Shown piece by piece: positions 60,946 to 64,000 of a stretch of 64,000 bases of DNA. The notes beneath the pieces are model-generated. The model was not told the DNA's origin and did no database searches. It saw only the letters and a program-made list of their open reading frames with translations. The position numbers were made by a program, and so were the translations under genes. Source of the stretch: Paenibacillus harenae DSM 16969 (lineage in GTDB: Bacteria; Bacillota; Bacilli; Paenibacillales; Paenibacillaceae); NCBI RefSeq assembly GCF_000422465.1, contig NZ_AULV01000017.1:1-64000 (forward strand), written 5' to 3'. How positions within the stretch are numbered: the stretch's first letter is position 1; the number at the start of each line of letters is the position of its first letter.

Positions 60946-61482
60946 ATGGACAAGAATTCTGTTTATAAAACAAACAGCTTCTATTGGGATACAAAAGGAA
61001 ATGACTTCTTAGGAGCAATCGTCCTTCCTTTTTATGGAGCATTTGTCTCAGAAGAAAAATGCCAGCTTTTTGGCGATGTCTCAGGGAAAAAGATGCTGGA
61101 GATAGGCTGTGGAAACGGTCAATCCTTGCAATATCAGGGAACGCAAAGCATCTGAGGCTGTGGATATATCAGAAAAACAAATCGAAAAGGCAACGCAACA
61201 TCTGAAGGCATGCGGTCAGCAAAATTGCTCTGTTCTCCCATGGAAGAAGAATGTGGCATACCAGTGGATTACTTTGACTTTGTTTATTCGATTTATGCCA
61301 TAGGCTGGACCACCGACCTTGAGGGTACTTTTTGCCGGATCGCTACTTACCTTAAAAAAGACGGTGTATTTATTTTCAGTTGGTCTCACCCTTGCTTTCC
61401 AAGTCCCTTGCAACCTAGCTTTCCGTTTCTAGTTCTAACTTTAGACCCGTACATTCGGAAGTTCGTCAGTTCCTATATTTGA
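60946..61482 (+). pseudogene. SAM-dependent methyltransferase, multiply frameshifted
   Basis: The ATG at 60946 has GGGGAGGG upstream. Frame 1 gives NSFYWDTKGNDFLGAIVLPF YGAFV and KKMLEIGCGNGQSL (SAM motif I). The sequence then moves through a second frame (AVDISEKQIEKATQHLKACG) into a third (GIPVDYFDFVYSIYAIGWTT DLEGTF and KKDGVFIFSWSHP). At least two shifts and a missing C terminus make this a pseudogene. In the intact family the order is the same in one frame. Confidence 0.8.
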
Positions 61483-61651
61483 ACATTCTCACCATATCCA
61501 GCTTTTCAGCCGCGCGGCATATCCATTGGCATACCTTTCCAAAATGGTGGCTTCAGCCTCCGTTCTGCCGAATCTACTTGTACTTCATACCCCATGTCCT
61601 GTTAGACGCGACGCATGCAGGAGTGTTGGCGGGAAGCGCTTATAGCAGGAC
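61483..61651. other. Intergenic stretch, no assignable feature
   Basis: Both strands have short open frames without ribosome sites (for example GYEVQVDSAERRLKPPFWKG on the minus strand). I cannot tell whether these are gene stubs. Confidence 0.3.
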
Positions 61652-61676
61652 TTGTCGTACTTACCCGTTAGTGGAA
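61652..61676 (+). repeat. Isolated R box
   Basis: TCGTACTTACCCGTTAGTGG is an R box with one insertion. No hairpin remains. Confidence 0.5.
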
Positions 61677-61745
61677 TGATTCGTTCTCAAGGCAAGTTTC
61701 ATAAAAAATCCATCCCTCGCAGGATGGACATTACTCAAACTCATA

Positions 61746-62321
61746 TTATATTTCTGCCTGTTCGCGAAACCGTTCCTTTGTGAGAACATGCAATAACTCA
61801 CCGTTACAGTCCTCGTAATCACCTGTCAAACCCATTAGTTCGCGATTAAACACAAAGCCTAGTTTCTTAAAGACTCCTAATGACGCAGTGTTCTGTGAAT
61901 TGGCTTTAGCGAACAATCGGTCTAATCCAATAACATTGAAGGCATAGGCTGTCAACGCGGTGGCTGCTTCAGTTGCATAACCATTACCCCAATAGTCACG
62001 GCCAATCAAATAATACAGTTCTTTATCAGGGGCACATAAATCGAGTACGCCCACACCACACCAGCCGATGAAATCGCCTGTTGCTTTGCTTCGAATCGCA
62101 AATGAGTATTTAAATGGCATGTTGAAGGGTGTATTGTAACTGTCGATTATCCACTTGAATAGTCCTTTATATTCTTCGAACGATAAGACTCCCATATGCA
62201 TATAAGGGAACAATTCTGGGTTTTGCATCAACTCAAACGATTCCATCAAATCACTTTCGATGTAAGGACGAATGATTAGACGCTTTGTTTCTAAGCGCGT
62301 CATAGATAATTCGGTTTGCAT
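61746..62321 (-). CDS. GNAT acetyltransferase (RimJ/RimL-like)
   Basis: A 191-residue GNAT protein. It starts with TRLETKRLIIRPYIESDLME, the usual RimJ/RimL-type beginning. The acetyl-CoA motif is YYLIGRDYWGNGYATEAATA and the C-terminal ANSQNTASLGVFKKLGFVFN is also typical. The group acetylates ribosomal or other N-termini, or small amines; the substrate is not decided. Confidence 0.85.
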   Translation of the reverse strand: MQTELSMTRLETKRLIIRPYIESDLMESFELMQNPELFPYMHMGVLSFEEYKGLFKWIIDSYNTPFNMPFKYSFAIRSKATGDFIGWCGVGVLDLCAPDKELYYLIGRDYWGNGYATEAATALTAYAFNVIGLDRLFAKANSQNTASLGVFKKLGFVFNRELMGLTGDYEDCNGELLHVLTKERFREQAEI

Positions 62322-62495
62322 CTTGATTCTCCTCTTGTCTGTAATTGTTATACATCATGTATCAGACTAGAGTGCGAAATATGGCATACCCACGCCTCAC
62401 TTTCCACGCATTTTATCAATTAGCATAATCTGTTACCCAGGAAAGATACAATGGACAATTTGATTTTAATCAAAGTTACCATCGGATAATACCCG

Positions 62496-62586
62496 CTTTA
62501 CTACCCGTTAAAGGAATGAAGGATACCGGATCAACCATGGCAGCCTTGTAGTGTTTCAATTAGCGATCGTACCCTTTAGCTTAATA
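62496..62586 (+). repeat. Intergenic repeat, diverged complete copy
   Basis: L box TTTACTACCCGTTAAAGGAA, a short AAGG/CCTT hairpin, and R box GCGATCGTACCCTTTAGCTT. Confidence 0.68.
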
Positions 62587-62622
62587 GACTTCCATATTTT
62601 GAAGACTGCAATCATAAGAATC

Positions 62623-63480
62623 TCATTTCTCGTTTGAGCTAAAATATTCTGATAAAATCCCCACTAAAACTTGCTTATAATCGTTTAAATCATACGGAGA
62701 GTTATCCACTTTTTTCTTGGCTATATTTATGCCGTTAAATATTTCTTCTTCCAATTCCCTTCTTGCTTTAAGAACCTGCAGAGTTCCTTCTAACCCATTG
62801 TAACCCTGCTTTTTTCCAAACCCTTGGTTTGTATAATATTCAATAAACCCCTCTGACCATTCTTTAGGTCTTTCCTTTACAGCCTTTTGGAATGAATAAT
62901 CAAGATCGTTCTGTTCTACGTAAATCAATAATGGATTCAGTTTTTCCACAATCATTGCCAGTTCTATAACATAACTTATAACGTCTTCCTTCTTTGCACC
63001 ATATTTAATCATCCCCATGGTTACAGGATTTTGTATAAAACAACCATCAAAAAGAAATGTGTCTGAGCCATTCAAAACACTCTCCGTAAACTTCTTCCAT
63101 CTTTCTGTTATCAGTTCCCTGTTTTGATCTAGCGACAATTCATAAACATCATTTTTGATAACTGCATACAGCAATTCATCTGGAAAACTTGATCCGTATT
63201 CATTTTTTATTTTTCGATATTCTAGGAAGTAATTGTTACCTTGTTTAATCATACGATTACTTAACAAATCTCTAAACTTTTCATGGGTACTTAATAATTT
63301 ATCGAATTCATTTTTCTTAAAACAGGCTACTCCATCATAATCAGCAGGATGTTCCAGATTTCCTTCTAAAAATAGCTGAGATTTAGTGTTCATTTCCGTA
63401 AGAATTTCATGAACTAGTTGAGCAGTTGTTGTTTTCCCGAATCCTGGTAATCCCTCAATCAAGACCAATTTTGATCTCAT
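62623..63480 (-). CDS. P-loop NTPase/kinase-like protein
   Basis: A 285-residue cytosolic protein. The Walker A motif is LVLIEGLPGFGKTTTAQLVH at residues 5-24. A DTFLFDGCFIQNP strand near residue 143 fits Walker B. The architecture resembles small-molecule kinases of the thymidylate- or shikimate-kinase fold, and similar proteins are common in Bacillales without known substrate. Single gene; the ribosome site is AGGAGG-like upstream of the ATG. Confidence 0.7.
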   Translation of the reverse strand: MRSKLVLIEGLPGFGKTTTAQLVHEILTEMNTKSQLFLEGNLEHPADYDGVACFKKNEFDKLLSTHEKFRDLLSNRMIKQGNNYFLEYRKIKNEYGSSFPDELLYAVIKNDVYELSLDQNRELITERWKKFTESVLNGSDTFLFDGCFIQNPVTMGMIKYGAKKEDVISYVIELAMIVEKLNPLLIYVEQNDLDYSFQKAVKERPKEWSEGFIEYYTNQGFGKKQGYNGLEGTLQVLKARRELEEEIFNGINIAKKKVDNSPYDLNDYKQVLVGILSEYFSSNEK

Positions 63481-63526
63481 AATAAAATTCCTCCATTCAC
63501 ACTATTAGGAGGATATGCAGGTAAGA

Positions 63527-63758
63527 ATTAATAGAGATGCGGTTTCCCACGAAAATAAAAGCGGATACCTGATGGTATCCGCAGAATGGGTTTATGATAC
63601 ACCTTTCCCTGCATACCCTGTAAGATTAAAGAAAAGCATGCCTAATAAAATAGTGTAGTCACTATTACAGGCATCCTTTCGAATTGTTAATCTTTACAGA
63701 GTAATCCACATGATAAGGTTTATGCTCCTTTGTATGCATCTCTATTATTTAGATTAAC
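63527..63758. repeat. Nested inverted repeats, MITE-like
   Basis: Outer arms AATTAATAGAGATGC (about 63530-63544) and GCATCTCTATTATTT (about 63737-63751) flank a perfect hairpin GCGGATACC/GGTATCCGC (63560-63581) and an imperfect palindrome of about 85 bases (CCTGTAAGATTAA..TTAATCTTTACAG, about 63615-63700). No coding region is seen inside. Confidence 0.5.
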
Positions 63759-63795
63759 ATTGAGCATAGATAAATACAATCAGGGACTTTATACG

Positions 63796-63919
63796 AACCT
63801 GCCAGATCGTTGAGCATAGGCTGCCATCGGATCATCCGTCGGCAGCCTCATTTTTTATTGAACTCATGTTTACCGTTAGCTCAATGCTTTAATTGTGCTA
63901 TCGTAACCGTTAGTTGAGC
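63796..63919 (+). repeat. Intergenic repeat with doubled R box
   Basis: L box GAACCTGCCAGATCGTTGAG, arms AGGCTGCC and GGCAGCCT, R box TTGAACTCATGTTTACCGTT, then a second R box GTGCTATCGTAACCGTTAG. Confidence 0.75.
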
Positions 63920-64000
63920 GACCGTAATTTTTAGCTACGATGTGGTTCACCGTAATGTATCTAAACACAAAGACAATTAACCATAAAAAATACATCAATA

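Noticed and set aside
63600..63780. A 24-residue frame (MHTKEHKPYHVDYSVKINNS) upstream of the P-loop gene
   Set aside because: It lies inside the inverted-repeat element and is too short to support without expression data.
104..63919. Reading the repeated boxes as a CRISPR array
   Set aside because: Copies are kilobases apart, carry internal hairpins and have no regular spacers; no cas gene is present.

Overview
The window looks like a chromosomal segment of a Paenibacillaceae bacterium (Paenibacillus or a close relative). The reasons are strong AGGAGG-type ribosome sites, many TTG and GTG starts, YesM/YesN and LplABC-type sugar systems, MerR, TetR and AraC regulators, many small lipoproteins, and a low-to-moderate GC content that changes sharply along the window. 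I saw no rRNA, tRNA, CRISPR array or intact transposase.

Layout. 0-17.3 kb: an AT-rich accessory region of mostly minus-strand single genes (Nudix, HIT, GNAT, MtaD-type deaminase, DEDDh exonuclease, DinB, HAD, SDR/TetR, lipoproteins, small membrane proteins). These are separated by a dense family of short repeats. 17.4-22 kb: a GC-rich LytS/LytT two-component system with a DUF485 protein and a sodium:solute (acetate-type) symporter. 22.2-29 kb: a sugar ABC transporter without ATPase, an amylo-alpha-1,6-glucosidase-like enzyme and a LacI regulator whose start is damaged. 30.2-44.1 kb: an arabinan-type locus with a large secreted GH43 arabinanase carrying two LamG domains, an LplABC-like transporter, a GH93-like exo-arabinanase, an orphan binding protein and a YesM/YesN pair; cre-like sites lie at several promoters. 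44.2-50.9 kb: SDR/TetR and SDR/MerR pairs, small genes and gene debris. 51-53.9 kb: a YkoS/YkoT-like surface-glycosylation pair with a truncated GtrA. 54-64 kb: lipoproteins, a secreted esterase with a divergent AraC regulator, GNAT, a P-loop protein and several remnants.

The most unusual feature is a family of about 30 intergenic repeats in the two accessory flanks. The unit is box L, a hairpin, box R; both boxes resemble CTATCGTACCCGTTAGC. Hairpin arm sequences differ between copies but stay complementary. All copies I found point the same way, and in about eight cases the box supplies the stop codon of the neighbouring minus-strand gene. I do not recognise a name for it.

Gene decay is the second theme. 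Single-base frameshifts or in-frame stops interrupt a MerR-methyltransferase fusion, a CxxC protein, an ART-like protein, a LacI start, a two-gene hypothetical operon and a methyltransferase. C- or N-terminal stubs of an FMN reductase, DUF4440, AraC, GtrA and HAD genes also remain. Several lesions lie at short homopolymers, so sequencing error must be excluded before calling them all pseudogenes.
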